DNA from: Fereydounia khargensis
Lineage: Eukaryota; Basidiomycota; Ustilaginomycetes; Urocystidales; Fereydouniaceae
Assembly: GCA_026413255.1 (NCBI GenBank)
Contig: JAOCZO010000012.1
Location: 298,363 to 362,362 of the forward strand
Length of the DNA stretch: 64,000 nucleotides
Reading direction: 5' to 3'
Every line of letters begins with the position of its first letter. Position 1 is the stretch's first letter. The position numbers and the translations under genes are program-made. A model generated the notes under the pieces. The model saw nothing but the letters and a program-made list of their open reading frames with translations. It searched no databases and was not told the DNA's origin. Below, piece by piece: positions 41,511 to 52,856 of this stretch.

Positions 41511-42678
41511 TTAGAAATCATGACGGTCCTGAGTGGGATCGTTGATGGTGCCACGAGCGTAAGGGTCACGGTTCTGCGTTGTTTGTCGGTCATGCGCGTA
41601 TCGAGTAGGCTCTTCTGGCCCGTCGCCAAAGCTGTCGTAGGACTGAGTGCGGTAAGCGTCGCCCATGGCGTCGGCTTCTCTGGCAAAGCGGTCCTTCTTG
41701 TTCTGCTTCTTCTTCCTCGATCCCCAGAGGCTACTGCCCTTTGATCCACTGTCATTCGTGTTGAAGCTGCTCGAGTCCTTGGACGAGTTGTCAGCCGCAC
41801 CAAGCCCGTATCTCTCTGCGTACCGGCTGCCCAGGCTACGACGTGATCCGGTTCGGTGGAGATTGTCACCGGCGCCGTCATTGTCGCCGCCGTCGATAAT
41901 GGCACCAGTCACCGAATCACGCTGAGCATGACCACGTCCACTCGAGCCGGAACGTTGCCTGCGCTCATCGTGATACGGGTCTTCACGCTCGGCCCTAGGA
42001 CTGTCGTCAATATTGTTGGACCAAGGGGCAGGGAACGAGTGACCTCCTCGAATGTTGCCGTTGCGGCCAGAGTCGAGATCGCGTCGAGTCTCGCCCGTGA
42101 TGGGGTCAATGATCACCTCCTGGTTCTGGAAGTCGGCTGCACCCTGACCGTATCGGTCTGACCAGCCGTTGGCAGTCTTCTTGACACGGTAGTCCTTAAC
42201 AAGGCCGTACTTGATCGCCCATCGAGGCGAGTGCTTTGCGTTCTTGTTGTTTCGGATGTTTTGGATCCACTGTTGGCAAGCAAGGGAACGGTCAGTAAGG
42301 TGGGTAAGGCTGGCCATCGCAGAAAGATACGGGTGACTCACAAAGTTGTGGCCGTGTCCAGGAATGTAGCCACAGATGGTGAGGATGATGTTGATGAAAA
42401 AATCTAGGCCGATTCCAAAGCGTACGAGGACGGCTAATAGATGAGGAACGAGCGGTCAGCAGATGGCTTGAGAGGCTTTAGAATTGGGTGCTGTGGGGGC
42501 TTACCAAGGGGAGGAACCAGCCAACCGCTATCGAAGATCAAGATATTGCAATGTCAGCAGAAAGGTCCATCAAAAGATGATGGCACGATATCGGGCGGTG
42601 TGCTCACAGGACCATGATGACACCATGGAAGGCATGGTGGCGCTTGATGGGGCCAGAGCCCTTCTTCCTGGGTGCCAT
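41511..42678 (-). CDS. PMP3/RCI domain protein with long cytosolic tail (4 exons)
   Basis: Exons 42678-42608, 42527-42505 (23 nt), 42433-42342 and 42269-41511 give 314 aa. The N-terminal 70 residues carry the PMP3/stress-response fold: HHAFHGVIMVLGWLVPPLAV, VRFGIGLDFFINIILTICGY, PGHGHNFWIQNIRNN, i.e. two membrane helices. Normal PMP3 proteins are about 55 aa. Here about 250 hydrophilic residues (RYGQGAADFQNQEV; GSSLWGSRKKKQNKK) follow, known as an extended form in basidiomycetes but less common. PMP3 modulates plasma membrane potential and salt tolerance in yeast. Convergent with the DsbA-like gene (183 bp). Confidence 0.85.
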
Positions 42679-43386
42679 GGGCGAGGCTTGAGAGATGCTG
42701 CGCTGACCAAGTGAATGTGATTTAGGTTCGCTTGAAACAGTGGCCAACGGGGAAGCTGTCGATGGAGTGAATCAGGAAGCGTGGGTACGTTGTGTGTGTG
42801 CGTGTGACTGCGTAAAGGCAAGCAGGTGGGCTCGGCTGCCAGACCGTAGGAGGAATCTTCAGGGTGCATGCAAGCAGCTGAACACCACTCGGCTAACAAC
42901 CCGCCCACCCACACTCTCTGTTACTTTTTTGGCAGCGCAGCCCCAGCCAGGCTCGGCCAGCCAGCCAGCCAGGCGGGCGTTGCGCGCGCGGCGTGTGGTT
43001 TCCGCTTCGGGCTGCGCAGCCAGCCCAGCCCCAGTCCCAGTCCCTGTTCCAGCCCTGCCCCCAAGCCCTAACTCAACACAATTCACCCCGACTCGATTCG
43101 ACTCGACTAATGAAAACGGACCCTGTACAGCAACACTCGCTGCACCGCACTCTCACTGCGCTCGACTCATCCTCCTCAATGGGGCATCTGCTCACGTGTA
43201 TGCGAATGTGAAGAGACAACGATGAGATTTCCGAGCCGTTGCCCGTGATATGCGGTGTTATTCATTACAGGGGAGATGCCTTCTTCTTTTCAGAAAGACT
43301 CGTGCGTGCCGTAAAGAAACAAGAGCAGGAAAGTGTATCCATAATGTCGAGGACAAGAAGAAGGAGGAAAGCTGAGCACCCCAGAA
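42679..43386. other. Intergenic between PMP3-domain and Voa1/BIG1-like genes
   Basis: About 700 bp of GC-rich sequence with AGCCAGCCAGCCAG near 42957-42970 and CCCAGCCCCAGTCCC near 43020-43035. No gene is seen. Confidence 0.6.
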
Positions 43387-44210
43387 TTACTGGTTCTTCT
43401 TGTCTCCCGTAATCGGATCCTTCCGAACACCGATCTGATCAGGAATCTCGAGAGAGGCCAGCTGGCCTACCGCGAACAGGGTGATTGGCGCGAGGATTCC
43501 AAAGATGACGCCAAGAATAAGAATCACGGGCGTGGAGAAGAGCTGTGAACAGTCCGTGTCAGTGACTGAATCGAATAAGATCGAGGAGCAAGAGGACACT
43601 CTTACCTGGTATCTGCTAAAGATGCCGCCCTTGGGTTCCGTCCAAATACCCGATGCGAAGGTGCCGAGCACATCGACCTGGCGCTTGAACAGCGATCGCG
43701 ACGAGGCGGAAGGTGTGATGAGAACCTTGTGCTGAGGGAAGACCTGGTCAATCGAGTCGAGCGTTGACAGCAACAGCTCCTCTATTGGCAACGCAAGCGA
43801 ACGACAGAGATGTGATCAGCAAATAGGTATATCACTCTCTCATCAGGAAATCTCTGCGAGGAAACCAACGCACCTTGACTTCTGAGGTCATGCACATTAA
43901 TGTTGATCAGGCCAGGCGCACCATACGAGCTGGCGATGTCATCCCCAAGCGCAACGTTACGTTCCCACGCGTGCGGTGAGCAGAGCTCGGGCTGAGATTC
44001 AAACGTGGTCTGGAATGGCGCATCGAGTGCGTGCTGGCGCAGAGAGGGGGCAGCATGTCGCAGCTGAGCCCAGGTAGATCGAGAGAGACCATCGACCTGG
44101 ACGTGGACGACTGCATCAACGTTGCAGTCGGAGCGAGATCCAAACACGAGCGAAGTAGCACTGACTGCGCTTGCGCAGAGCGCCAAGGTAGCGATAAGAG
44201 AGGCCCTCAT
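43387..44210 (-). CDS. Voa1/BIG1/Ac45-like type I membrane protein
   Basis: Exons 44210-43874, 43781-43606 and 43542-43387 give 222 aa. A signal peptide (MRASLIATLALCASAVSA) leads to a lumenal part with VFGSRSDCNVDAVVHVQVDG and about 170 residues, and then one C-terminal membrane helix (STPVILILGVIFGILAPITL) and a short tail ending KKNQ-type. This is the topology and C-terminal pattern of V-ATPase assembly proteins Voa1/Ac45 and the related ER protein BIG1. The family call rests on the membrane segment and tail and is not certain. The protein is shorter than yeast Voa1 (265 aa). Neighbours do not suggest a specific function. Confidence 0.5.
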
Positions 44211-44593
44211 ACTGCTACAACTGTTTGAGGTTGTCGAGGGTCTGCGTGGCAGTCGTGGGGGTCGTGAAGGGTTGGATGTGTGATTGAGGAGATGGAATTG
44301 AGAATCGCGTCGATGTTCCTTTCTGAAGCAGGTGTCCGTGCATCTCAGCCTCAGGGGCAGCAGGGCGGACCCGTGTCTGTTTCCCAATGGCAACGCAGAA
44401 AGGCGCGTCCGGATCCGATGGTTTGCCTGACTCTAGCTTTTGGTTCCACCACTTGAGAAACTGCATTTTGTTGCATTTTGATCCTCCAACGCAAAACGAT
44501 ACCGTTGCCATCGTTTCATTAATTGCATCGCTTTGCTAAGGCTACATGAAGCACATTCTTTTTCCTGCAAGTATTGCTCGGACCTAGCATGCT
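44211..44593. other. Intergenic between Voa1-like and FTR1 genes
   Basis: 383 bp; the promoter of the minus-strand Voa1-like gene and the 3' flank of FTR1. No gene is seen. Confidence 0.6.
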
Positions 44594-46008
44594 CTACTGA
44601 GCAGACACGACCGACGCCTGCTTGGCTTTGCTCATCCTTCGCGCGCGGGCGCTCTCCCACACCGTTCGTCCGCGCCACGAAAGACGCAGTCGGCCCTCCT
44701 TCCAGATGCAGTACCACAGATACGTCGAGACGGCAATCCAGTATCCGACGTACATAAAGATGCTCCCATAAGTCGCCGTGTTGTTCCAGCCTACCAGAGA
44801 GTTGAGTACACCCCATCCCTGGCCCGATCCCGTCTTGATCTCGGGATTGCAGCAGTCAAAGTGCCAGATGTAGCCATTGGCATTGTAGCTACCGGGACCA
44901 CTTCCACTCTCAGCTGCTCCTTCGCCAACGAGCGCTACGTACGAGTGGAACTGGAGGAAGTAGACTGCTCGACTTGCCATGCCTGCCGATAGAATCAGGA
45001 GGAATCCAGTCGAGAAGAGCAGGAACATGCGGACGCCAAGAACGTTGCCACACTTGAAGATAGCAAATCCTATAGCAAGGCCGACAATGATACCAACGAT
45101 GGCAGGAAGTGGAATAGACGTAGCTGGAAGCGACAGCGAGACACCACCGATGAAGACCACTCCCTCAAGACCTTCTCGTAGAGTGGTGATGAAGGGGATC
45201 ATGAAGAGAGTGAGACTTCCGCGGTTGAAACGGGAGAAAAGATTGAACGAAGACAACCAGGAGTGCTTCTTTTGCTTTGGTGCAGGCGAAGCAGCTTCCA
45301 GAATGGGTGGCACCACGGATCCGTGCTCGGATGCAGGAGTCTTTTCGCTGGCTCCAACCTCGAGGTGTGGTACGTCGGCTACCTGATGGATCTCTTGCTT
45401 GGGAGAGGACGTGCCTTCCTCAACGTCCTTCTCGGGAGTCTCTGGCCGGAGAGTAGTGGTGTTCGAGTCGGTGGTGGTGGGATTGGTGTTGTTAAAGGCA
45501 AGGGCAAGCTTCTGTTGCCACTTGGCTTTGGACTTGCTCGCTCGGAGGATAGCCAGTGCCATGGGGGTGATGAGGACCACAGCTATCAGATTGAAGATTC
45601 CCTCCCACAGCTCCTCTGCCTTAGCGAAGAGGTCGTTGACTTGAGTGTAGAATACGGCAAGGAAGGCAGCTCCAATGCAGAATGCAACAAAGAGACCAGA
45701 AAAGGCACCGCTCAGGACCTGGTGGACAACGAGAAGCAGGGTAGCGAGAGAGTGAGTAGATCGCCTTGGCGGTGATGATCGGTTGGTGGCTTGAAACTCA
45801 CGATCTTGCGCATACGTCGGATGGTTGCTCTCCTGCGCTGCTCCTCGCCCGCATCGAGGACCTGGCTATCATCGCCATTCTTTGTGGAAGAATGACCAAC
45901 AAGCTGCTCGAGCATACCCTCGAGCGTGCCCATGACAAGCGATGCCTCAAGCGCCTCTCGAGCCGCAATGAAAAAGATCACTGGGGCAAAGACCTTGTTG
46001 GAACTCAT
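44594..46008 (-). CDS. FTR1: High-affinity iron permease FTR1
   Basis: Exons 46008-45802 and 45718-44594 give 443 aa. The permease motif REALE occurs at residue 17 in the first helix and REGLE at about 250, the two Glu-containing iron-binding motifs of Ftr1. Seven membrane segments can be counted (for example LSGAFSGLFVAFCIGAAFLA; IPLPAIVGIIVGLAIGFAIF; MFLLFSTGFLLILSAGM). The loop between residues 130 and 235 is long and disordered. With Fet3 it forms the reductive iron-uptake complex; the neighbouring ferroxidase gene lies head-to-head 1.8 kb away. An ATCTGATAA site lies 145 bp upstream. Confidence 0.95.
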
Positions 46009-46152
46009 GCCTCAAAACCTTTTGGCAACAACGCCGTAGGAAGAAGTATGGAGGAGGGGGATGGAAGCTGACCAGAGGTGGGAAAGGACTCCAACGAGTC
46101 TTGGTAGGGTGGGTAAGGGGAGACGGGAACAAGTGCGATGAAGAGACTGACC

Positions 46153-46161
46153 TTATCAGAT
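46153..46161 (-). promoter_or_regulatory. GATA site ATCTGATAA, FTR1-proximal
   Basis: Exact match to the Urbs1/SRE consensus on the minus strand, 145 bp upstream of the FTR1 start codon. Confidence 0.7.
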
Positions 46162-46723
46162 TTAAGTCTCAACAGACTAAACGTGGGCGGAAATCGCGCA
46201 GCAAGGTCAAGCTAGGCATGGAGACCCGAGAAGGAAGAGGGTGAGACAGATACACAAACCAATGAAGGCAAGAATCGGTACAAGGGAACACGACTTACAT
46301 GTGATCAGTTGGGGACATCGCTGCAGAAGTCGAGCATGTTCTCGTGTTGTGATTGGGACTTTTTCGGCCACAATCATTTTTTCCTCTCTTCTCTTTTTCC
46401 AGGTGCGTTCATCTGTTCAGGTGAGATCAAACTTGCTCATTCGTTGGTTGCAAGCAAGCCTGCGGGTCGGAACGGGCCAGGATGCTTTGACGCAAAAGGA
46501 GGGAGGGTGCGGCTCAGCTCAATCCCTACCTGCCTTGCCCGCAGCCCTTGACCGTTTAAGCCATGGCAGGAGACGAGTGAAATCTTATGATTGGGGCCGG
46601 ATTCATGCTGCCTGGCATGGTGAGGCGAGTTGGGCCGTTTATGCGGAGTTGAGAATGGATTTTATCTGATGCGGGTCCTAGCAAGACTGGCCATGTGCTG
46701 CCAACGTGGCTTCTGACCCTTTC

Positions 46724-46732
46724 ATCTGATAA
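46724..46732 (+). promoter_or_regulatory. GATA site ATCTGATAA, middle of FTR1/FET3 promoter
   Basis: Exact ATCTGATAA on the plus strand, about 1.05 kb from the FET3 start and 0.7 kb from the FTR1 start. Confidence 0.7.
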
Positions 46733-47216
46733 AGGCGAGCCAGCGGAACGGGAGAGGCTGCAGCCAGAATTTTAGCGAAGGTGCGGAGACTGGAAGCGCT
46801 CAGACATTTGGACGAATGAGAAGGCGTCCTAGCTGGCCAACCGTAGGCATCCCGTGTCTACCAACTGCATATGTGCGTTCGAGTCCCCCTTCTGGCCCGG
46901 CGGTGCCAGCTCCGCCTGCACCTGTGCATACACAGAGTTCATTCTTTCTGCCTTTGGCAACACCACAGTTCGAGAGGGTCGAGAGTGTCTGGCGCAATCC
47001 CGAGCTGCTCTAGTCCTTCCTCTCTCCCTCTTGACCTACACGTTATCAAAGCAACACTGCGGGCCGGATCTTCCACGGGGAAACCAACGAGAGCGGCGGA
47101 ATGAAGAAGAAAGACAAAGTCGTATGACTCGCGCCTCTCATCTGTGCTTGGAGGCAGCATCCCCGGGCCATCGCAACAAGACGCTTGTAAGACCACCTTG
47201 ACCAAATCTTGCTTTC

Positions 47217-47225
47217 ATCTGATAA
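47217..47225 (+). promoter_or_regulatory. GATA site ATCTGATAA, FET3-proximal
   Basis: Exact ATCTGATAA about 560 bp upstream of FET3. It is followed 5 bp later by CAGATCAG, and a near match ATCTGATAG occurs at 47366-47374. Confidence 0.7.
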
Positions 47226-47784
47226 CCAAATCAGATCAGACCACGGACCACGGGAGTGGCTTGTTCCAGCCTCAGCCTTCCGATACCTTCCGCTCAGAGT
47301 GGGCCAGTGTCTTGATTGCGGTACACGGCGCGATGCCTTCGGCGGAGACATGGGGTTGGGACGCAATCTGATAGGCTCTCATCGCTTGTCGGGGTTCAAT
47401 GGAATGGAAAGGAGGAAGAGAGAGGCCTAGGAAAACGAACTCTGAGGCTTTTCTGCACTGCGACAGAAAACAAAGTCGAGAAAGTGACAGAGGAGAGTCT
47501 TGTACGCAGGGAGCTGGCCCTTGCCCTCCCGGCCTCCCTCTCTTAGGCTCGCTCTCACGGGTCTCCTTTGATCCGGTGCCCATTCTGACCCAGACAGTAT
47601 ATCTGATTGCGCTTGCCCCCTCTTAGGCAGGCTATCCTTGTTCTTCCTCCACGCTCACGGAATCTTCTCACCTACTCCTGCTCCTTGTTCATTCCCCCAT
47701 TCGTAACCACACCCTCTAATCTCTTCAAGGCAATTCCAACAGGGCAATACAGGCAGTGAAACAGCATAACACACCTCAGGAACG

Positions 47785-49688
47785 ATGCGAGCAACACTGG
47801 CTGCTGCGGCCCTATTCACGCTTGGCGCATCAGCTGCCACTGTGGACCATTTCTGGAACATTGAATGGGTCGGCCCCTACAATCCGGACGGACTCCAGCC
47901 GCGCGCTGTGATTGGTGTCAATGGCACCTGGCCACCACCCCCGATCAATGTCAATGCGTCAGATTTTCTTCGGGTTCATGCTACCAACAGCCTCAACACG
48001 GGTGCTGGTGCCTCACTCCACTCGCACGGCATGTTCTTCAACCACACTGGATACTACGACGGAGCTGTCGGCATCACACAGTGTCTGATCCCGCCAAACA
48101 ACAGCCTCACTTACGAGGTGCTCAACTCGCCTAGCGCTTCAGAGGGGCGTGCGCGACAGTATGTGAGTAGTAGCACATTAGTTGAGAACTCTATGTTACA
48201 GTACAGAGTATGCTGACTCCAAAGTGCACTTGTGACACTCAGGGTACCTTTTGGATCCATGCCCACAACAACGACCAGTATGCCGATGGTCTCAAGGCAC
48301 CTTTGATCATTCACCCCGACCGCTCAGACGAGCAACGCTACACCTACGACGACGACTACACGGTTATCCTCAGCGACTGGTACCACTCGAACTATACTTC
48401 ACTCGTCAAGGGAGAGTTTATGAACGTCAAGAACCCGACAGGTGCCGAGCCCGTGCCCAAGTCTGGTCTCATGTACTTTGCCCACACCCCCAGCACATCC
48501 CCTACAGCTTCGTACCTTCCTGGCTTTAACGAGAATGCCACTCTCACTTTCGAGCCGGGAAAGACCTACCGCATCCGTATCCTCAACTCGTCCGTGCTGG
48601 CTGCCTTCTACTTTTGGATCAGCGGCCACGATATGCAGGTGATTGAGGTGGAGGGTGTCGATGTGGAGCCATACCCAATGGACATGTTGACGCTTGCCGT
48701 TGCCCAGAGGATGAGTGTCCTTGTCACTGCCCGAAACGACACCGAGGCTAAGAACTGGAGCATTCATGCCAACATGGACGAAGAGATGTTTGACGTTGTT
48801 CCTGAAGACCTACAGCTCAACGTGACCTCCACGCTCGCTTATGCTGGCGCTACTGGCAACGGAGACGACAAGGTGATGGACGAGTACGCCTACTTTGATG
48901 ACACGAAGCTTGTCCCCGCCGTCGCCGAGCCACTTGTCGAGGCCGACATTTCCCACAAGATGGACATCTGGTTCGACACCTTTGCAGACGGCAAAAACTA
49001 CGCTGCCTTCAACAACATTACCTACGTCGCGCCGAAGACGCCAGCACTATTGTCGGCCCTGAGCATGGGCGAGGAAGCCGCAAACCCCGCCATCTACGGA
49101 CCCAACTCGAACGCTTTTGTCTTTCAGCATCTCGACATGATTGAATTGCGTCTGTTCAATTGGGACGCGGGTAAGCACCCATTCCATTTGCACGGACACC
49201 ACTTCCAGGTCGTGTACAAGTCGCAAGACGTGCTTTCAGACGACCCAGAATTAAACCCGCCCTTCAATGAGAGCCAAGTCAACCCAATGCGCCGTGACAC
49301 GGTCGTAGTGCCACCTGGAGGAGCAGCCTACCTGCGATTCAGGGCTGATAATCCAGGTACCTGGTTCTTCCACTGCCACATTGACCCTCACCTGGTTTCT
49401 GGTCTGGCCGCGATCTTTATCGAGGCGCCTGAACTGTTCAGCTCGGGCCAGGGCCTCATCAACGTGCCGGACAAATTCAAGCAGCAGTGTCAGGCTCAAG
49501 GCCTACCTACTAGTGGCAACGCTGCGGGCTATGTGTCCGTGTCTGACTTTGACGGCTTGCAAAAGGCGCCGGGATACCTCCAGACCGGGTGGACACCAAG
49601 GGCCATTGGAGCCTTCACCGGATGCATCATCACGGCTCTGCTTGGTCTTGCTACCGTCGCCATCTATGGTTCCGGCGACCTCGAGTAG
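47785..49688 (+). CDS. FET3: Multicopper ferroxidase FET3
   Basis: Exons 47785-48162 and 48243-49688 give 607 aa. A signal peptide (MRATLAAAALFTLGASAA) precedes three cupredoxin domains. Copper ligands are seen as HSHGMFFNH (type 2/3), FWIHAHNNDQYADGL (an H-x-H with Ala between), HPFHLHGHHFQVV and TWFFHCHIDPHLVSGLA (type 1/3). LSDWYH carries an Asp where yeast Fet3 has Glu185. One C-terminal membrane segment (FTGCIITALLGLATVAIYG) and a very short tail give a type I protein with lumenal/extracellular copper domains. It oxidises Fe2+ to Fe3+ for the FTR1 permease, its head-to-head neighbour. Confidence 0.94.
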
Positions 49689-50375
49689 AACTTCAATCCC
49701 CAAAACAAGACAGACCTCAGGAACTGTAATTCAAGCAACAAGAAGGAGATCTGCAGTATTAAGTCCACGTAATTCAAGCAAAATTTTCAACCTCCCTATT
49801 GATTCGTATGCCTCCTCTTATTGCATGTTCTAAAAACAAGAACGAGGCCTTTTTCGCCTCTTTTTCTTATGCCGTTTGAACCCAGTCCTTTCTAGTCTGG
49901 CTATTCCAGCTGTGACCAGATATTTGTTGGTGATGACCGTCTCTGCTGAAAATGTTGGACGGAGGCAGGAAACCAAAATGGCTGTTGGCGTTCGCGTCAG
50001 AGCCGTCGTCTACTGTAACTCTTCCTCATTCTCCTGCCCGTTGCCATAGAATAAAGCGAATTACTCAAGTACTGACCTGCCCCCGTCTTGTAGCACAGAT
50101 GATTTGTAGGATACTTGCCGTAGCGTGAAGCTGACCCTCCTTGTTAATTGGTTCAGCTCTTCTTCATACGAGCTGAGACGCATGAGGTTTCCTCTTTGAG
50201 GGGTCTGCTCTCTCCTTCCTGGTTACATTTCAATCCGGGTAAGCAGACTTTTGATTTCTATGAAATAAATTTACAGCATCAAGTCCATGTAATTCCAGCA
50301 ACTCTCAAAGAATATGCCTTGCGAGAAAGGGCAGTTAGAGATCAAGTACCAGTAGAGTTGCCACACTGCCACATC
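49689..50375. other. Convergent intergenic region, FET3 / SDR, with direct repeats
   Basis: A 28-bp unit (core AAGTCCAYGTAATTC) at 49754-49781 recurs at 50274-50301, and its GTAATTCAAGCAA half also occurs at about 49727-49739. No gene is seen. Confidence 0.65.
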
Positions 50376-51452
50376 TCAGATAGCAGTGTATCCACCGTCA
50401 ACAAGAAGATCTGATCCTGTTGTGAAAGCTGAAGCATCACTGGCAAGGTAGATGATGGCACCTTTGAGGTCCTCAGGGTTGCCCATGCGGCCCATGGGAG
50501 TGAGGTTCTCCCAAGTCCGCTTGAGCTCCTTGCCTGATGGGCTGTTTTCGAGGACAGCCTTGGTCAAGGATGTGAGCATATAGCCCGGCGAAAGCGAGTT
50601 GACTCTGATGCCGTTCTTTGCCCATTCAACAGCGAGGGAGGAGGCCATGTGCTTGACAGCGGCTTTGCTGGCATTGTACGGCGTCTGTGGCTGGGGCACG
50701 TTGGCGATGGCGGCAGACATGGACGCGATGAGGATGATCGAGCCCTTGGTCCCATCGTTTAGCATGTGCTTGGCCGCTTCGCGGGCAACGTACCAGGATC
50801 CGTTGATGTTGATGTCAAAGAGTTTTCGCACCTTGTCGGTGGGGTACTCGGTAGCTGGGAAGTTTTCGACGATGCCGGCCGAGTTGACAACGACGTCGAT
50901 GCGTCCGTAGCGCTTGCGGACTTGCGACATGACTGAGGCGACCTCTTCCTCGTTGGCGATGTTGCATCCGTATCCTGCAATGTCGAGCTCGCCGGGCTTG
51001 ACCTGACCGTGCTCGGTGAACCAGGCGTCGACGTCAGCAGCGGCTTTCTTGCACTCCTCGGGGTTCAGGTCGAGAATCGCGACCTGGTTAGCGCCTGACT
51101 CGACAAACGTTCGTGCAATGAGGTTTCCGAGACCACGGGCGGCACCGGTCACGACGCAGACCTTGCCTTCCATGGAAAAGCTAGCCAGCGTGCGTTGCGT
51201 GTGTGGTCCGACACGCCCTCCCGTGGTGCTGTGGCCCACGCCCTCAAGGTTTTGCTCTGGGTAAGGAATCTCGATTCCGTCCTTTGTCGAAGCGAGCGGC
51301 TTTTTCCTGTCATTGCACCGGTAGCCCTGGCTGAAACACCTCTGTGGCGTCGTGGAAAGAGTACGGAGAGCCGCCGAACGTGAGATGGCAGCTGGGGATC
51401 GAATGGCGGCCGCCTTCAAAGGAGCCGAAAGAGAGGCGATAGCAGCTCGCAT
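50376..51452 (-). CDS. Mitochondrial short-chain dehydrogenase/reductase
   Basis: Single exon, 358 aa. Residues 1-37 (MRAAIASLSAPLKAAAIRSP, then ISRSAALRTLSTTPQR) are a strong mitochondrial presequence. The SDR core has TGAARGLG at 102-109 (NAD(P)-binding), NSAG at 190-193, Ser244, and Tyr259-x3-Lys263 in PYNASK, so all catalytic residues are present. SPGYMLTSLTK and SDLLVDGGYTAI complete the classical SDR layout. It resembles fungal D-arabinitol 2-dehydrogenase/sorbose reductase-type enzymes, so a polyol or ketose is a plausible substrate. Last core-type gene before the subtelomere. Confidence 0.85.
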   Translation of the reverse strand: MRAAIASLSAPLKAAAIRSPAAISRSAALRTLSTTPQRCFSQGYRCNDRKKPLASTKDGIEIPYPEQNLEGVGHSTTGGRVGPHTQRTLASFSMEGKVCVVTGAARGLGNLIARTFVESGANQVAILDLNPEECKKAAADVDAWFTEHGQVKPGELDIAGYGCNIANEEEVASVMSQVRKRYGRIDVVVNSAGIVENFPATEYPTDKVRKLFDININGSWYVAREAAKHMLNDGTKGSIILIASMSAAIANVPQPQTPYNASKAAVKHMASSLAVEWAKNGIRVNSLSPGYMLTSLTKAVLENSPSGKELKRTWENLTPMGRMGNPEDLKGAIIYLASDASAFTTGSDLLVDGGYTAI

Positions 51453-52663
51453 AGTTGATGTTTACAAAGCTATTGTAAGGGATGTGAGAAGGAGAGGGGG
51501 AAAGTCGGGAACGGGTTATAGGGCGAGGGCCTTTTGAGCGTGGGCGAGTTGTGTGAGCGAGGGTAAGAGTGGGTGGGGGTCGGACTGCCAACCGCTGTTA
51601 GTACCGTATCCCCACTTTGCCTGCCTGCAGCCCTGCACCGAATTACAGCTGCTGTGCCGCACTGTGCCGCACTTGGCGTGACGAAGAATGCAAAAAAGGC
51701 GGCTCGTGCGTCGTCTCATCGGTCTTGGAAGCCTCGAAATTTGCCGATCGGCAATCAAAAGAGAAAAATGGGAAAAAGCAACTCGGTCAGCCCACGACTC
51801 AAGCAGTCTCGTGCGGTAGGATACCGCCACCTCGATTTGCGCTAGTGCGTCCACTCCGAGAGCTCCGAGATGATGCCTTTACGTTGCCTAGCATTGACTC
51901 TGGTCGGCACAGGCGCAAAGCATGGCTTTTTTCTCGGTGAAGTGAAGTTAGCCGGATGACTGCTCCCCGCCCTTTTCCCAGGCTGCGCAATTGCTCACCA
52001 AATGCTCTCAGCCAAGTCGAAGCGTGACGCGGGCATCGTCAGGCATCAAAGGAAATCCTGTAGCCAGGGCACAATCGCGTTTCATTTCGAGGCTCGGAAC
52101 AGCGCCGACGACGCAGGCCGCAGCAGCGCATGCTCTACCTACGCCTGTGATTGGCTCGAAACGGAATTGAGCGGACACACGCCGTGTTCAATGGCCGTGA
52201 CTGTACCAACGGTCTGCCGCAGCTGAACTGCGTGATCACAGACAAATTGCAGCATTTTCAGGCAAGCAAGAGAGCTCAGAAACGCAGCACTCTGAACACA
52301 CTCTGCTCTCTGGCTTCAATGATAACGGACGGAAGCTGTTTGTCACTGTGAGCCGTCCCCAGGCGCAGTAAGTATGTTATGATGCCAAGGTCTCAGGCAG
52401 GCTAGAAAGGGACCCACTCTGGGCGCAGGACTGTTTCATCCCACAGATGAAGAGTATCTTATCTCAGGATTCCCCTAACGGAGGGCTACGCCAACAAAGC
52501 GGTCGATGAACTATTTTACCAGGCATCAGGCCTTGCATCACAACCTATGGCAAAATGGGCACTGATTCGTGCTAGGGACTAGTGCGACATGTGCTGTGAC
52601 TGCGAGGCTGCTTCACTTGTTCACCGGGAAAAGCATGAATACTCTGATCCAAGTCTGCTTCTT

Positions 52664-52738
52664 CGAAATTGCCCTCAACCTCAAAACGCCTTCCTCTCTT
52701 GCGTCAACCCTTTTCAGTCTGGACTACTTCTGCCAAAT
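52664..52738 (+). repeat. Leader exon repeat, copy 1
   Basis: Contains GAAATTGCCCTCAACCTC and CTTTTCAGTCTGGACTACTT; about 80% identical to 52857-52931. Followed by a GTGAGT donor at 52756; a candidate intron ends at CTCTTTAG (52841). Confidence 0.65.
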
Positions 52739-52856
52739 CCCATCGTGCAAACACCGTGAGTCTTTGGCACTGCCCGTTTGACGTACGCCTCACTGATGCA
52801 TGTCAACTGACCAACTCTCTATACATTTGCGCGCTCTTTAGCATCTACCTCGCGGA

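Larger units (their letters stand above)
46009..47784. promoter_or_regulatory. Bidirectional iron-gene promoter, FTR1 / FET3
   Basis: 1.78 kb between divergent FTR1 and FET3 starts with no credible ORF. It contains three exact ATCTGATAA sites (46153-46161 on the minus strand, 46724-46732 and 47217-47225) plus near matches at 46664 and 47366. That sequence is the known target type of fungal iron-repressing GATA factors such as Urbs1 of Ustilago maydis and SRE in ascomycetes, so both genes are probably derepressed under iron limitation. Confidence 0.85.
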
